64,000 nt of DNA from Cercis canadensis. Lineage: Eukaryota > Streptophyta > Magnoliopsida > Fabales > Fabaceae. The DNA lies in NCBI GenBank assembly GCA_003255065.1, contig QAOA01006205.1:1-64000 (forward strand), given 5' to 3'. The position numbers and the translations under genes were made by a program. Below the pieces are notes generated by a model, which worked only from the letters and a program-made list of their open reading frames with translations, was not told the DNA's origin and did no database searches. Numbering within the stretch: position 1 is the stretch's first letter; every line of letters begins with the position of its first letter. Below are positions 53,690 through 64,000 of this stretch, in pieces.

Positions 53690-56600
53690 GCTTACTGTCC
53701 ATCCAGGCAGTTGATTCATTCTTCTTATTTCTTGATGAACTGCAGCCTGCTTTTCTTGAATTCAGGTCTGGTTCTGTTGTTTAGGCTGGTTAGTAGCTCC
53801 ACTCTCCATCATCTGATCAAGGGCATTGCCACCTTCTAAATCCACTTTTACACTGCACCCACCAAACAAACCAACAATTTGATGAATCTCAAGCAACAAT
53901 TATACCAAACTATATATACATTCACTCCTGGAGCACATACAAACTTCTTGGAATATACATTTGATTCACAATAGAATACTTAAAAAAAGCTACCATCAAA
54001 AGATATGGACTACTTCTTTTTGGCTGAAACAGTAGATGAAGATTCATGCAACAAAACTATGCAATAAAAAAGAGGGCAGTTTTCAGTAGCAACAATACAG
54101 CAGGGGGAAGGAAACTCGCAGAATTGATATAAAAGGGAATATTTACTTACATTGCACTTTTCCAACTCAGTAAGTGTAAAAACACTCCAAGTAATCTTGA
54201 TATTCATGCTCTTTGAACATCTCATCAATTACAGGGATGGAAACAAGATCAACATCTATATCTCATATATCTTCCTCACCCCCTATATACCTCAAATCAA
54301 CATCGTCTCTAAATTGACCCCCGTGGTGAAACACGAGGTTAATGTAATGGGTCATGCTGCTGTTACAGTCAAAAAAACAATGCCATCATTCAAAACCACC
54401 AGCTAGAGTTAATATAAAAGTGGTATAAAAAGAAATCACAGTAAGTCAAAAAAATAATGTCACCATGATGCTATAAGTCAAGCTCAAATAAGGCAATTAA
54501 CTAAAGACTATTGAACTGCCATCTTCATATTTTACAATCAAATTACTAATGTAGAATTGTATTTAGATGTGAATACATATACATACTTATGTAAGCTTAA
54601 AAATGAGGAACAGATAACCACAAGAATAGGGTAAACTACTAACTAAAGACTATTGAACTGCCATCTTCATATTTTATAATCAAATTACTAATGTAGATCT
54701 ATATTTACATGTGAATACACATTAGCTCTACAACATATCCTGAACATAATAACTGTGTGCCCACAACCAAATTTCATCATGCAGGTAAATTCAGGAGTAT
54801 TGTTTGGTGTGTTGGTCTCAAGGGAAGGTGCGGCAGACCTAAGCAGATTATACATTGTATACGAGCTTCTGTCACTAAGAGACAAGGACACTACAGATGA
54901 TTTCTGATTCGAGATGACCTTTAATCAGAGAGTAAATTTCTTGTTTTCTTTTTTACTGCAACCAAATACGAAACAAGAATCCAAAGGCAGATAAAGTAAA
55001 AGGAAGACACAAGTTAGACAGTACATGTCAAGAATTTCAAAACAGTGTGTGTGTATATGAATACAAACCTTAAAACCAGACCAATTGTTGCAATTGCCAC
55101 TGATTTAAATTGAGGATAATCCTTTAACCTAGAAACAACAAATGATCTCCCAATCTGTACAGATTGATGAAGATGTCAATAAATAACCTTAGAGAGAACA
55201 AAAAAGGATATAAGAAGACAAAAACACATGGACCAGTCGTGTACTGGAGAAAACATGTTAAGCGAGAGTGAGAGTATTTTTTGTACAAATTAAAGAAAAA
55301 AACTAACACCAATTACACGAGAAACACTCAACAAGAAGAAAAGGAAAAGCAAAGGAAAAGATAAAGAAAAAAGCATTAAACTTGAATCCTTTCCAAATAA
55401 ATGCAATTTGGAGGGTGGTTTTTTTTCTGCTTTAAGTTGATAATTTCTGTCCATCTAGTTTGTGTGACACCTACCTCTCTCAGTATGATTGACAATGGCC
55501 ATTGATGGACTGTTATTACTGACATACAACTTTTACCTTGTTCTAAAGATCTTTTTCAACTTGTGGGTGATTATGCTGCAGAAAGGATAATTATCATGAA
55601 CATGAATCATCTAATTAATGCTAATTAGATGTCAAATACAGGAGAATGGTAGACAGCTTATTCATGTGTGACTGTACAAAGGGTATATCTAATATCACTC
55701 ATCCATTACTGTCCCCACAGAGCACAATTTTTCTCCATGCATTAAGCAGATTGATTCCAAGTCCATGCCGTTTAATCAAATATATATCAATTCATGCAGA
55801 GCATGGAACTAGTTCCAAACCCAACCCCCGCATCTCCTTCAGAATAATACTATTCCTCTCAATATATAGTAGAGATAATATTTAGACATAAAAATGGAGG
55901 CAAATGGAAATTTTGACTTCTATTTAATACTATTGTTATGAATATATAACAAAGATTTTTTTTTTTCAAAATACAGAGGATACATTTGAACAATGGAATT
56001 GGAATTTAGTTGTGAATTATAAAATTCAGTTTCTTGTTTAGACAAACATTAGAAATAGAATTCTAAACTTATTCTCTTTCTATTAGACTTGGAATTAAAC
56101 TACGATTTAGGCTTCTATCGTAATTCTTACATTCAAATGGAGCCTACATAAAAACCTCTTTTAACTTTACTTAGTAATATCATACGAAGGCAAAGTATTT
56201 TTGTGGATTAAAACAATTTAGCAAAGATTTTTCTTTTTTGGAACAATAACAAATAGAATGTTTCAACTCCTTTAGGATTATTGGTGGCATTTCAAGCTCA
56301 AATTATTCAACTCTTTCATGTCTCTACGTTCATTTGTGTGATTTTACATGTTGTCTGCCCATATCCATGCTCTAAAACTTCCAACTTTAACAGTTGCACA
56401 AATCCATAAAGTATTACAACTAAGTCTAGTAAAATCAATAGTGAAAGGAGAGATTGCTAATTGAGTATTTCTCTCACATCATGCACATGAATATGATTTC
56501 TGACTCTCCAATTGAAAGAAACGGAGAAGAAACTACTGGCACACCTGAAGAACAGAAAAACATAGATCTTCCAGTTCAGCTTTCAATGCCCACAGACCCA

Positions 56601-57342
56601 ATCTAGAAGCAAGAGAGCACCAAATTAATAATTAAGGTCTCCTCCGCAATAGCTGGAGCCTTTTGCAATGGCAGAGCATAACTGTGAAAAGAGAGATAGT
56701 TAGTAAGCGTTTTGTTACTTAAGAGGTTTAGTAAATGTAATTTTTGTGTTGTTTCCTTCATTTCAACCTGGTATTGTAGAGGAGATTAAAAGAAAAGGTA
56801 TATAAAGAGATTAAGGGTGGAAAACAAGAAAAGCACAACATAAAATCACCTTAACAAGAATGCGGGTAGAATGGGGGATAGGTCACCCTTGTGCTCTTCA
56901 AATTGGGGGTTAGGGTTCTTCCTGTACTTCAGAGAAAGGGAGGAACATGATGCATCAGATTTCGAGAGACTCCCTTAAAGAGACGATGAGAAGAATGTCA
57001 AAGAGCAATCCATCCTAGGACGTTTTATTTTTTCCAATCCACAGTTTCTCAGAAACCAAACAGAAAATTATGATGATAAAATTCACAATAAAATAACACT
57101 AGAAGAGAGTTAGTTAAGAGGAAAAAGGGCTTACTAAGAGAGCGGTTGAAGAGCTTTGAATCAAAATCCGCAGAAATCTGGGTCGCGGGTGTGGGTGGAC
57201 TTGGCTCTTGAGATGGTCTTATCCGAGTTTTTAAAATTGTGAAACAGAAATGTCTTACGCTGGTCATGAAGTTTTCCTCCTTTTGACTGTTATCGATATT
57301 TTTCACAAATTTTTCCCTTCTCTTCGCCCTTGAGCTCTTCAA
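53690..57342 (-). pseudogene. Exon-like pieces of unknown gene(s), minus strand
   Basis: Several minus-strand segments look like spliced exons. 57342 to about 57130 starts MKSSRAKRREKF and ends NRSLS before gtaagc. About 56680-56600 follows ttttcacag and reads YALPLQKAPAIAEETLI. About 55160-55074 follows tctgtacag and reads IGRSFVVSRLKDYPQFK, then SVAIATIGLVLR before gtttg. About 54900-54790 is Ser-rich (VVSLSLSDRSSYTMYNLLRS). About 53860-53700 reads VDLEGGNALDQMMESG, then QEKQAAVHQEIRRMNQLP. I do not recognise the first four with confidence. The start lies inside the right inverted repeat, as is common when a MULE terminus promotes a captured gene. They may come from more than one donor. Confidence 0.4.
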
Positions 57343-57697
57343 ATTGGGGGTTAGGGTTCTTCCTACACTTCAGAGAAAGGGGGAACACGATGCTTAACCA
57401 AATGATAAAGAAAAGACACGACATCGCATGGAGCCCGCGATGTGGCTTTTTTGTTTTTAATATTCCATGTCATGTGTCACAATGACAATTTAAAATGTCA
57501 TACAAGTCCTTAACGTATCACGCAAGAGTTAATGATGACACATCAGCAATTTTGTTACTTATTAATAGACCTGACTAACAGAGTACTATTTTGTTATGGA
57601 TATCCAATCTTTTAAGGATCATTTTGTAGTTATTGATCTTTGAATGACTATTTTGTTGAAACTCAAAATTTTTGAGAACTAAAATGTAGGTTTACTC
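57316..57697 (-). repeat. Right terminal inverted repeat
   Basis: Inverted copy of 49490-49879 at roughly 85-90% by eye. Confidence 0.88.
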
Positions 57698-57706
57698 ATA
57701 AATTAT

Positions 57707-58502
57707 CTATCTAAGATTATTCGGTCTCACTTGATTTGACACTCCTAAAACTAATGTTTGATTGGACAACATGTATGTATTGGTCTCTAGAAGAAGAAAA
57801 ATGAGTTTAAAATCATAGTTAGAAAATGACACTAAAGCTTTAGACCAAACACCATTTTAAAAAATGAAAATGTGAAAATAAAAATTGTTTTTTGAAAATG
57901 AAAATTAAAAATGGAAATTAAAAACCATTTCCAAAAACAAACAAATCCTTCATCTCCCTTGTTAGTTTGGCATGCAAATCTGCATTACCAAAAAACATAC
58001 CTATCAATGACTTCTATAAGGCCAGACATTGTCATTTTTTGTTTTGCAACGTCATTATGATTATAAGGGCACAATTTAAACAAAATTTTGAATCTAAAAC
58101 ACGATCTCCAAATTTTGTTTCCTTCATGTCTTTAGCATATGCCGAGCTAGTTTTAGTTGGTCTTTAGTGGTAGAATAATGTTGTGTAATAGTCTCAATAT
58201 GTGTTTTGATTAGTTTAGAAATAATAAATTATACAGTTAATCAATTATGAAAAATTGATTGTGGGAGAATTTATGTTTGGATATATTAGTTCAAATGCAA
58301 CTTTATAATAATTAGTTTTTGTTTAGATTGTATGAATAAAATTACTTTTAAATATTAAATTACTAAAAAAGGTATAAAATATTTTTATGGTGTAATAAAA
58401 CCAAATAAATATTGAATGACAATTAAATAAAAATAGGAGAAAATGATAAAATAAGCAATTAACCCATAATCAAAAGCTAAATGAGGAGTTTATCTGAAAA
58501 AA
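57707..58502. other. Intergenic DNA, no gene seen
   Basis: AT-rich. A stretch with aaatgaaaatgtgaaaat and caaacaaatcc near 57860-57950 looks like a MITE remnant similar to that at 12205-12275. Confidence 0.4.
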
Positions 58503-59961
58503 GGGCAAATTGACGAAAATAATGCAATTAAACAAACTATTTACCTAAATTGTGCACATTTGAAGTGAAAGCTGAAAATTGGTGCCAAAGATTACCGTGA
58601 AGCTTGGAAGTGTTGTGGGAATTTTTAAGAAGTTTGAGCTTCTGAAGGTATTTATATTTTATAATCTTTAATTTAGATAATTTTGACTATAATATATATT
58701 TAATGTTAGAGTTTTATTTAAAAAAATATTTTAATAATATTTACTTATTTATTGATTGAAATTATAGTTTAGTTGTGCTTAAAAGTGATAATTATGTATG
58801 GTTATTAATGAAAATTTAGTTAGTATAAAATGTGATACTATTTATAAACTAATTGTGATATAATTGTGTATAGTTATTGATGAAAATTTAGTTAGTATAA
58901 AAATGTGATAATATTTATAGACTAATTGTAATTGAAAAAAATATTTTATGAAAAAGATGCATATATTAATACATCATAATGGTTGGATATATAATGAACC
59001 CCAAGGTGTAATGTGTGAGGGGGCGACATTATATGGGTTAAATTTGAAGAAGACATGTAGATTAGATGGATTAAAAGTTTATATTCACACTAATATGAGA
59101 CTTGAAGCAAATCAAATAGTTGAGAAAATAATTTATAGAGTTCTAATGTCAGTTAATCAATTGTTTTATCATGCATTTGAATTGGGATCTGATGAAGACG
59201 TTGAGATGATGTATGAGAGTAATGCTAAACATCCTACTTTGGGTCCAATTAAGATATATGTGGACATTACAACTTTGAATGTTGGTGGAGATCGAGGTCT
59301 AGATGAAACTGTTGTTGTTGGCTCAAGTTCATTTCCTTGTTCATATCCTCCTTATATTTAAGTGGAGATAAAAGCCTAGCCTTGTTATCAACCGAAGGTT
59401 GGTTCTCATGAAATTCATTATGGTTTTGTTACTTCTAGTCAAACGCATATGCGAGAAGGAGGCTATGGCTATGAAAATAGCGACACATGGCTAAGTTCAG
59501 ATGTTCGCGGTCGTGACATTGAAGTGCATGAAGTTAGATCAAGTCAACGTGGAGGTGAGCGAGAAAATATTAGTTGTGGCAATTCACCCAATGATCCTCT
59601 AATTGACAGTAATGATGATGAGGATGCTAATTGCAGCTCAAACAATAGAGAATCAAGCAGTGATGAGGCAAGGGAAGACTTTTCAAATCTGAATGTGGAG
59701 GCACTAAGCCAAGACCCAATAGCTGCAAGGGCAAAGCATATTATACCAATACAGACGATACTTGCACCGCATTATAGAAACGTTAATTGGGAAGCAATAC
59801 ATATAGTTGACGATGCTAAACAAGTAACAGGGTATAGTCAATGGCAGAGAGGGGATGAGTTCATAATCGGGCAGAAATTTGAAACGAAAGAAGATCTCCA
59901 ATTAGCTATAAAATAGTACTCCCTTCATGTGAACCAACGTTTTTATGTGAAAAAGTCCAAA
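58503..59961 (+). mobile_element. MULE-2, family A, 5' part
   Basis: The left terminus GGGCAAATTGACGAAAATAAT resembles those of the family A MITE and MULE-1. The preceding bases tctgaaaaa may be a target copy. It contains the transposase N-terminus and is cut at 59961 by a family B MULE; the rest is beyond the window. Confidence 0.75.
58948..59961 (+). pseudogene. MULE transposase N-terminal part, family A
   Basis: Homologous along its length to the start of the MULE-1 transposase. MHILIHHNGWIYNEPQGVM, then IIYRVLMSVNQLFYHAFEL and SDEDVEMMYES form the PB1-like start; an acidic Ser/Asp-rich linker and WQRGDEFIIGQKFETKEDL follow. The frame stays the same but is broken by TAA at 59359-59361 and TAG shortly after, and by TAG at 59914-59916. 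Similarity continues to YVKKSKE, where the family B element begins. DNA-binding, catalytic and SWIM domains are not in the window. Confidence 0.85.
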
Positions 59962-60039
59962 GAGTAAAACCCCTTTTTGGTCCCTGAAAGATTGGCTCGG
60001 TGACACTTTAGTCCCTGAAAGATTTTTACCGACACTTTA

Positions 60040-61380
60040 GTCCCTGAAAGATCAATCCGTCACCCATTTTAGTCCGCCGCTTATGCCTGTTAGTGGGACT
60101 TGACAGGAGATGCCAGGTGGCACATTAAATAGCCTATGTGGCCGTCAAATGCTGAGGTGGCAAGCTGGGTGGGGATTTGAGTTGGCTGGTGGCATAGAAT
60201 GAAGGGAGACGACGTCGTTTTGGACCATTTTGAACTCCTTCCACCATTAACAGAGACGTCGTCGTTTTGGGTCTGATATGCAAAGACCTTCATCGCCAGC
60301 TCTGGGAGATTTTTTGTGTGTGAAGCTTTGAAATCCCTAAGGCATAAGCTCAATCGCGATTTCCCTTAAGAATTTGATGAACATCGAAATCCCCCCAAAA
60401 TCGAGCAGCCATTGTTGCATTTCTCGGTGGGTTTCATTAAAGATTTCCCCAATTTGGAATCCTAAAACAGTGAGCATCCTTTTTCTCCTGATTTCCTCAA
60501 ATTGACGAAGAGGAACCTTAAACCCCAAATTGCGGTTTCCCTTCGCTGAATCGACTAAACCCGACACTGGAACCCTAAAAAGGAGTGATATTAAGCGAAG
60601 TCCCTTTGCTGACATTGGAAGAGAAAGAGAAACTGTTATGCTGTGAAATTCGAAGGGGTCTGTCGTCCTCTACGTGGTGAGTTTTCGCTTTCAGTGTCAA
60701 GTGCTTGAATAATCTGAATTTATTTTGTGTGTGATAGCGTTGTTGTGTATAACTGCTATTTTATTGGGTTGTCTTTGTTATGGTGGTCTCGTTGTTGTTG
60801 GTTTGATAAAGGAGTGTACATGGGGTGTCTTTGTTATGGTTGTTGTGGTGGGACAAGGGTTGTCGAAGTTGTGATTTCTGTCTTACTCTTCGATGCTTTA
60901 TGCTTTATTATTGCATGGACCTCATGTGTTGTCGATTCTGTTTCACACTTGGCTCAGAGGAGAAAATGATTGGGGAATATAAGACTATAATTAGTCAATT
61001 GGAAGAAAAATCAATGCAATCCTGCACATGTCTTGGGGCATTTTTTGTTTATTTTGCTTCTTGGAATGTGAGCACATGTATCATGCATGCTTCTTGGAAT
61101 GAGATTGGTTCTTCTTCTTGTGACATTGATTAATTCATGAATGGTGATGCAAGTTTAATCTTTCTAGTAATGCAAAGATTGCCAACAACTGATAAAAATG
61201 GGCGTATTGAAGTCACTGAATCTGCTTAGTCTTAAAACTGTATTGCTTCACTCGTTTTATTAGTTCAATTTTCTAAGGTTAAGATAAACTGTTTTCTTAG
61301 AGATTTTAAATTAGATGGTATTCAATTGCCATGTTTAACAGGTACATTTGTTTTGGCTGGACATCAATAATTTTGTTGAA
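60040..61380 (+). other. Terminal and leader region of MULE-3
   Basis: No convincing ORF. It has the GC-richer stretch gacgtcgtcgttttgg (60200-60265) and a run of leader-like sequence with caccaagg/ccctaa words up to 60650, probably promoter and 5' UTR with introns for the GRF gene. An acceptor-like tttaacag lies at about 61334-61341. Confidence 0.45.
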
Positions 61381-61942
61381 ATGATTCTTGAGGATGAAGT
61401 CCCTAAACGACGATATGTGACTGTTGATGGTGAAGCATTCACACCGGTAATCCATGGACAACATATCCATGAAGGTAGCTCTAGTGGGTCAAGCTTGAAA
61501 AGCGGTACATATGCTATATCTGACCATAATAGCCTTTATGTATGTGGCTATAATCAAAGGGTGATAATGCTGATTTCGAAGAAGAAAGAAAACCCAAATC
61601 GCCCATTTTGGCATTGTCCACGTTTCAAGGTTTAAGGGGCATATAAACCTAGTTTACATATTTACTCAATTTATTTGCAATGTCATTTCTAGTTTTGAAT
61701 TTATTATTTTAACTCATTCTCAACATCTTTACATGCAGAATGAAAGCTTATGTTGTGGATTCTTTCAATGGGTCGATAACTTTGAAGAGGTGGTTCCAAA
61801 AACGCCTAAGTCCTACACAACAAATGAGAAGGTGATGAAGATGCAAAAGACAATTAAGCATCTTGAAAGTGAAATTAGGAATTTGAAAATTGCTTGTGGT
61901 TTGCTGGTTGTTTTTATGTTAATTGTATTTTTTGTAAAATAA
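61381..61942 (+). CDS. GRF zinc-finger protein with coiled coil and tail anchor (150 aa)
   Basis: Two exons, 61381-61629 and 61739-61942, joined in phase 0 (donor gtttaa is weak, acceptor tgcag good). It starts MILEDEVPKRRYVTVDG. Around residues 38-50 it has SSSGSSLKSG, then the GRF-type finger LYVCGYNQRV, PNRPFWHCPRFK and ESLCCGFFQWVD (key Cys, Gly, Phe and Trp kept). A coiled-coil helix VMKMQKTIKHLESEIRNLK and a C-terminal hydrophobic segment CGLLVVFMLIVFFVK complete it. The layout equals that of 50693-51355. It reads inward from the element's left end and converges on the transposase at 63240-64000. No break inside the ORF. Likely a transposon accessory protein; capture of a host GRF gene by the ancestor is possible. 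Confidence 0.72.
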
Positions 61943-62150
61943 AGCAAAACATCTGTTGTAATGTAGCACTTGGTAAACACCCTAGAATGTAGATGTTGTT
62001 TACCATATTGTATATTTCAAATTATTGTAATGTAGCACTTGGTAAACACCCTAGAATGTAGATGTTGTTTACCAAATTGCTTGTGGTTTGCTGGTTGATT
62101 TTATGTTAATTGTATTTTTTGTAAAATAAAGCAATACATTATCGCACTAT
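61886..62150 (+). repeat. Tandem duplications at the GRF gene 3' end
   Basis: The segment attgcttgtggtttgctggtt, through ttttttgtaaaataaagca, occurs at 61886 and again at 62074. The block tgtaatgtagcacttggtaa, then caccctagaatgtagatgtt, occurs at 61958 and 62027. The first duplicates the membrane-anchor codons beyond the stop. Confidence 0.85.
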
Positions 62151-63239
62151 TGCAAATATCCACATTCTGTTATGTAAACAAGAAGATTTGGAATGTGTTT
62201 TTGTGTAAAAAATTAACTTGGAAAATCTATGAAGCAGCTGTAAAAAATTGACTTGGAAATAATTGCAGTAAGCCTAACATGGGACCAGTTTCAATAAATG
62301 CAATAGTTTGAGTTGAAGAAAACTATACTAGTAACATGGATACAAAAGATCAATTGAAATGAGCTGAATAGCACAGCTTAAACAACTTAATCAACAATTA
62401 AACTAAAGGGCGCTGGGGAACTGTGGCTTCTCGGATGGGCTGGCGCTGGGCGCTGGCTCACTGGAAAGTTAGGTTCTTCTCTGCCATGCTGGCGCTGGGC
62501 GCTGGCTCTCCAGAGAACCTGTGCATATCAAAATGCCATATGAACCAATAATTCCAGTAAGCCTAACATGGGACCAGTTTCAATAAATGGGACCAGATCC
62601 TGTTAACCTGTGCATTTACCATGATATACATCTTATCAAAATAAATCTATGCCACCAAAGAATATTCAGAAATTAATCTATGGGCTACATTTCAAGCCAA
62701 CATCATAAGAACCACAACCCATCAGTTTCAATAAAAAGGTATGAACATTGTCACAACAAAGGCACAGGGCAACATCAGCAAAGGCACAGAGCTCAGTAAC
62801 AAATGTCATATAATTATGTTTAACAAATGACCAGCGAACATCATAACCTCAGTAAAAGACATATTTGGTGATTTACAACAATTTCTACACAAAAACCATA
62901 ATTGCTTTTCACATAAAAATGTGAAGCTAATAACATCTACACAAAAAGTGAAGCAACAGAGCTAGCTGCAGCAGTCACACATCAGCTAACAGTTTCTCTT
63001 CTCCTTTCCTAGAACGTTTTGTTGAAAGGTATGCTGAAAATCTTTGCCTAGTAGCCGTGCTTGCTGCTTGGATGGTATCTGCAGTCACAGTCTCCTCATT
63101 TCCTGTCATGTTGTTGTCTTGTCTTGATCCCTATGAACATAAATCAGTTGGATTTATAAGTTTTTGATTTAAAACATATGGTATACAAATATGCAAATTG
63201 AGTACCAAAAAATTAAACTTGCCTACTATACCTTTTTCT
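62151..63239. other. Region between convergent GRF and transposase genes
   Basis: No gene. It contains a two-copy GC-rich repeat (ggctggcgctgggcgctggctc at about 62438 and 62489) and a two-copy phrase (cagtaagcctaacatgggac, then cagtttcaataaatg at 62266 and 62555). Both genes should end their transcripts here. Confidence 0.5.
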
Positions 63240-64000
63240 TCTTAAGGGTTGTCTTCTTCTTCCTTTGTGGTTATTCAGCTTGAGAATCTTGGTCAAGGGG
63301 TGGGGCTTGTGAATCAACAGGTTGGCTGACTAGGGTCTGTTCATGTGAAGTAGGCTGGCTGGTTGGCTTCTTGGTCTTCTTTCGTCGCTTCAGTGGTTCC
63401 ACTCCTTTGCAAGTCCTTGTGTTATGTCATGTCCCACCATATTTGGAGCATTTAATGGCCTCATATTTTCTCTTCAGCCGGCTAGGGTCTTCAGGAACAT
63501 CATTGACCTTACTTCGATTCTTTTTAGGCCTACCAGCTGGCCTCTTGAAAGGAGAAGGATTAATATCGCCACGGTATGTCCTCTGCCAGTAATCTTGCCC
63601 TGCCAGTGGCTATATAAAAGGCTCAGAAGCCTTCACCCATATGCTGGTTAGGTACCAAGCATTAACAGCTGTGTCCGGGTCTTCATTTTTCGATGCAAAT
63701 GAGGCACAAGCATGTCTACATAGAATACCTGTCAAATCCCAAACCCTACAGGAGTAGATCCTAGTTGACAAATCGACAACCACTTTGTCAGTTGGGCCCC
63801 GACTAACCTCATATTTGTGCCCAGAAGGATCTCCGGCCCATAGAGGACACCAATCTGAGCTTATCTTCTTCTTGGTTTCAAGAAACGACACCGCCATTGG
63901 CACATGCTGACTCTTGTACTTTCAAACCTTCAGGAGCATATCTGACCTCTTCCTCATAATATAACACCGTATTTCTTCTAGCATATTCAGGATTGGCTTA
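63240..64000 (-). pseudogene. MULE transposase C-terminal part, family B
   Basis: From the window edge leftward: KPILNMLEEIRCYIMRK (the helix after the catalytic core in plant mudrA-like proteins), then SDWCPLWAGDPSGHKYEV, the SWIM finger YSCRVWDLTGILCRHACAS, the tail RPAGRPKKNRSKVNDVP, a degraded zinc knuckle CSKYGGT-HNTRTC, and a Lys-rich end. In-frame stops occur at about 63921 (TGA), just before 63610, and inside the knuckle (about 63428), so the gene is not intact. The catalytic core lies beyond the window. It is clearly a different lineage from the family A transposase at 2750-5519, judged by its SWIM and tail sequence. Confidence 0.85.

Larger units (their letters stand above)
49490..57697. 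mobile_element. Complete family B MULE with captured genes (8.2 kb)
   Basis: Starts GAGTAAACCTACATTTCAGT and ends with the complement of GAGTAAACCTACATTTTAGT. It is flanked by perfect 9-bp target copies ataaattat (49481-49489, 57698-57706), the Mutator hallmark. Inverted repeats run about 390 bp (49490-49879 and 57316-57697), with a further matching block inside each end (49918-49986, 56955-57017). It holds a GRF zinc-finger gene on the plus strand, an 814-bp tandem duplication, an SRP14 fragment and other exon-like pieces on the minus strand. No transposase motif was found, so it is non-autonomous and fits the Pack-MULE description. A perfect target copy suggests fairly recent insertion. Confidence 0.9.
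59962..64000. mobile_element. MULE-3, family B, with GRF and transposase genes (5' part)
   Basis: Begins GAGTAAAACCCCTTTTTGGT inside the MULE-2 transposase gene. The nine bases before it (aagtccaaa) should be the target copy. Three spaced repeats of ttagtccctgaaagat lie within the first 100 bp. It carries a GRF zinc-finger gene (plus strand) and, convergently, the 3' end of a transposase gene (minus strand) that runs off the window. The right terminus is not visible. Confidence 0.8.

Noticed and set aside
49490-57697. A transposase gene within the 8.2-kb MULE
   Set aside because: No catalytic, SWIM or MuDR DNA-binding motif was found on either strand, so it is treated as non-autonomous.
60200-60970. 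ORFs in the MULE-3 leader as genes
   Set aside because: Cys/Val-rich translations without motifs, overlapping likely untranslated leader.

Overview
This is a nuclear segment of a dicot plant. Genes are split by GT-AG introns, intergenic DNA is AT-rich, and the recognisable host sequences are plant ones: a class III peroxidase, a DUF247 gene remnant, and fragments of dyskerin/CBF5 and SRP14. The species cannot be named from sequence alone. Only one host gene looks whole, a peroxidase of the Arabidopsis PRX17 type (17272-20906, three exons). Nearly everything else is transposable elements, often nested.

Layout. 1-6232: right-hand part of a Mutator-like element (MULE-1, family A) with a decayed minus-strand transposase, two small paralogous ORFs and the last exon of a plant-mobile-domain-like gene. 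6233-8045: no gene seen. 8046-9849: DUF247 pseudogene split by a Harbinger-type element that carries a CBF5-like fragment. 9850-14752: repeats, a 1.5-kb-spaced duplication, a ~180-bp tandem array and a 299-bp MULE MITE. 15830-17064: non-autonomous hAT-type element abutting the peroxidase core promoter. 17272-20906: peroxidase. 23507-23903: Tourist-like MITE. 24434-29302: old Ty1/copia copy. 29818-47372: probable PIF/Harbinger element whose transposase gene is split by a 12.8-kb Athila-type Ty3/gypsy fossil (31079-43886), and which also holds a family A MULE MITE (45800-46506). 48031-49230: gypsy pol fragment. 49490-57697: complete 8.2-kb MULE (family B) with long inverted repeats, a perfect 9-bp target duplication, a GRF zinc-finger gene, an SRP14 fragment and other exon-like pieces. 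58503-59961: 5' end of a second family A MULE, interrupted at 59962 by another family B MULE that runs off the window and carries both a GRF gene and a transposase gene.

How the parts relate. Two MULE families recur. Family A termini resemble GGGCAAATTTACCAAAATAAT, and its members carry a mudrA-like transposase whose N-terminal region ends in a conserved QRGDE block. Family B termini begin GAGTAAA and contain spaced TTTAGTCCTTGAA-like repeats. The most interesting signal is that two diverged family B elements each carry, at about the same distance inside the left terminus and in the same orientation, a gene for a small GRF zinc-finger protein with a coiled coil and a C-terminal membrane anchor. 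In one of them it faces a transposase gene convergently, which recalls the mudrA/mudrB arrangement. The host peroxidase has acquired a transposon boundary 26 bp upstream of its TATA box.
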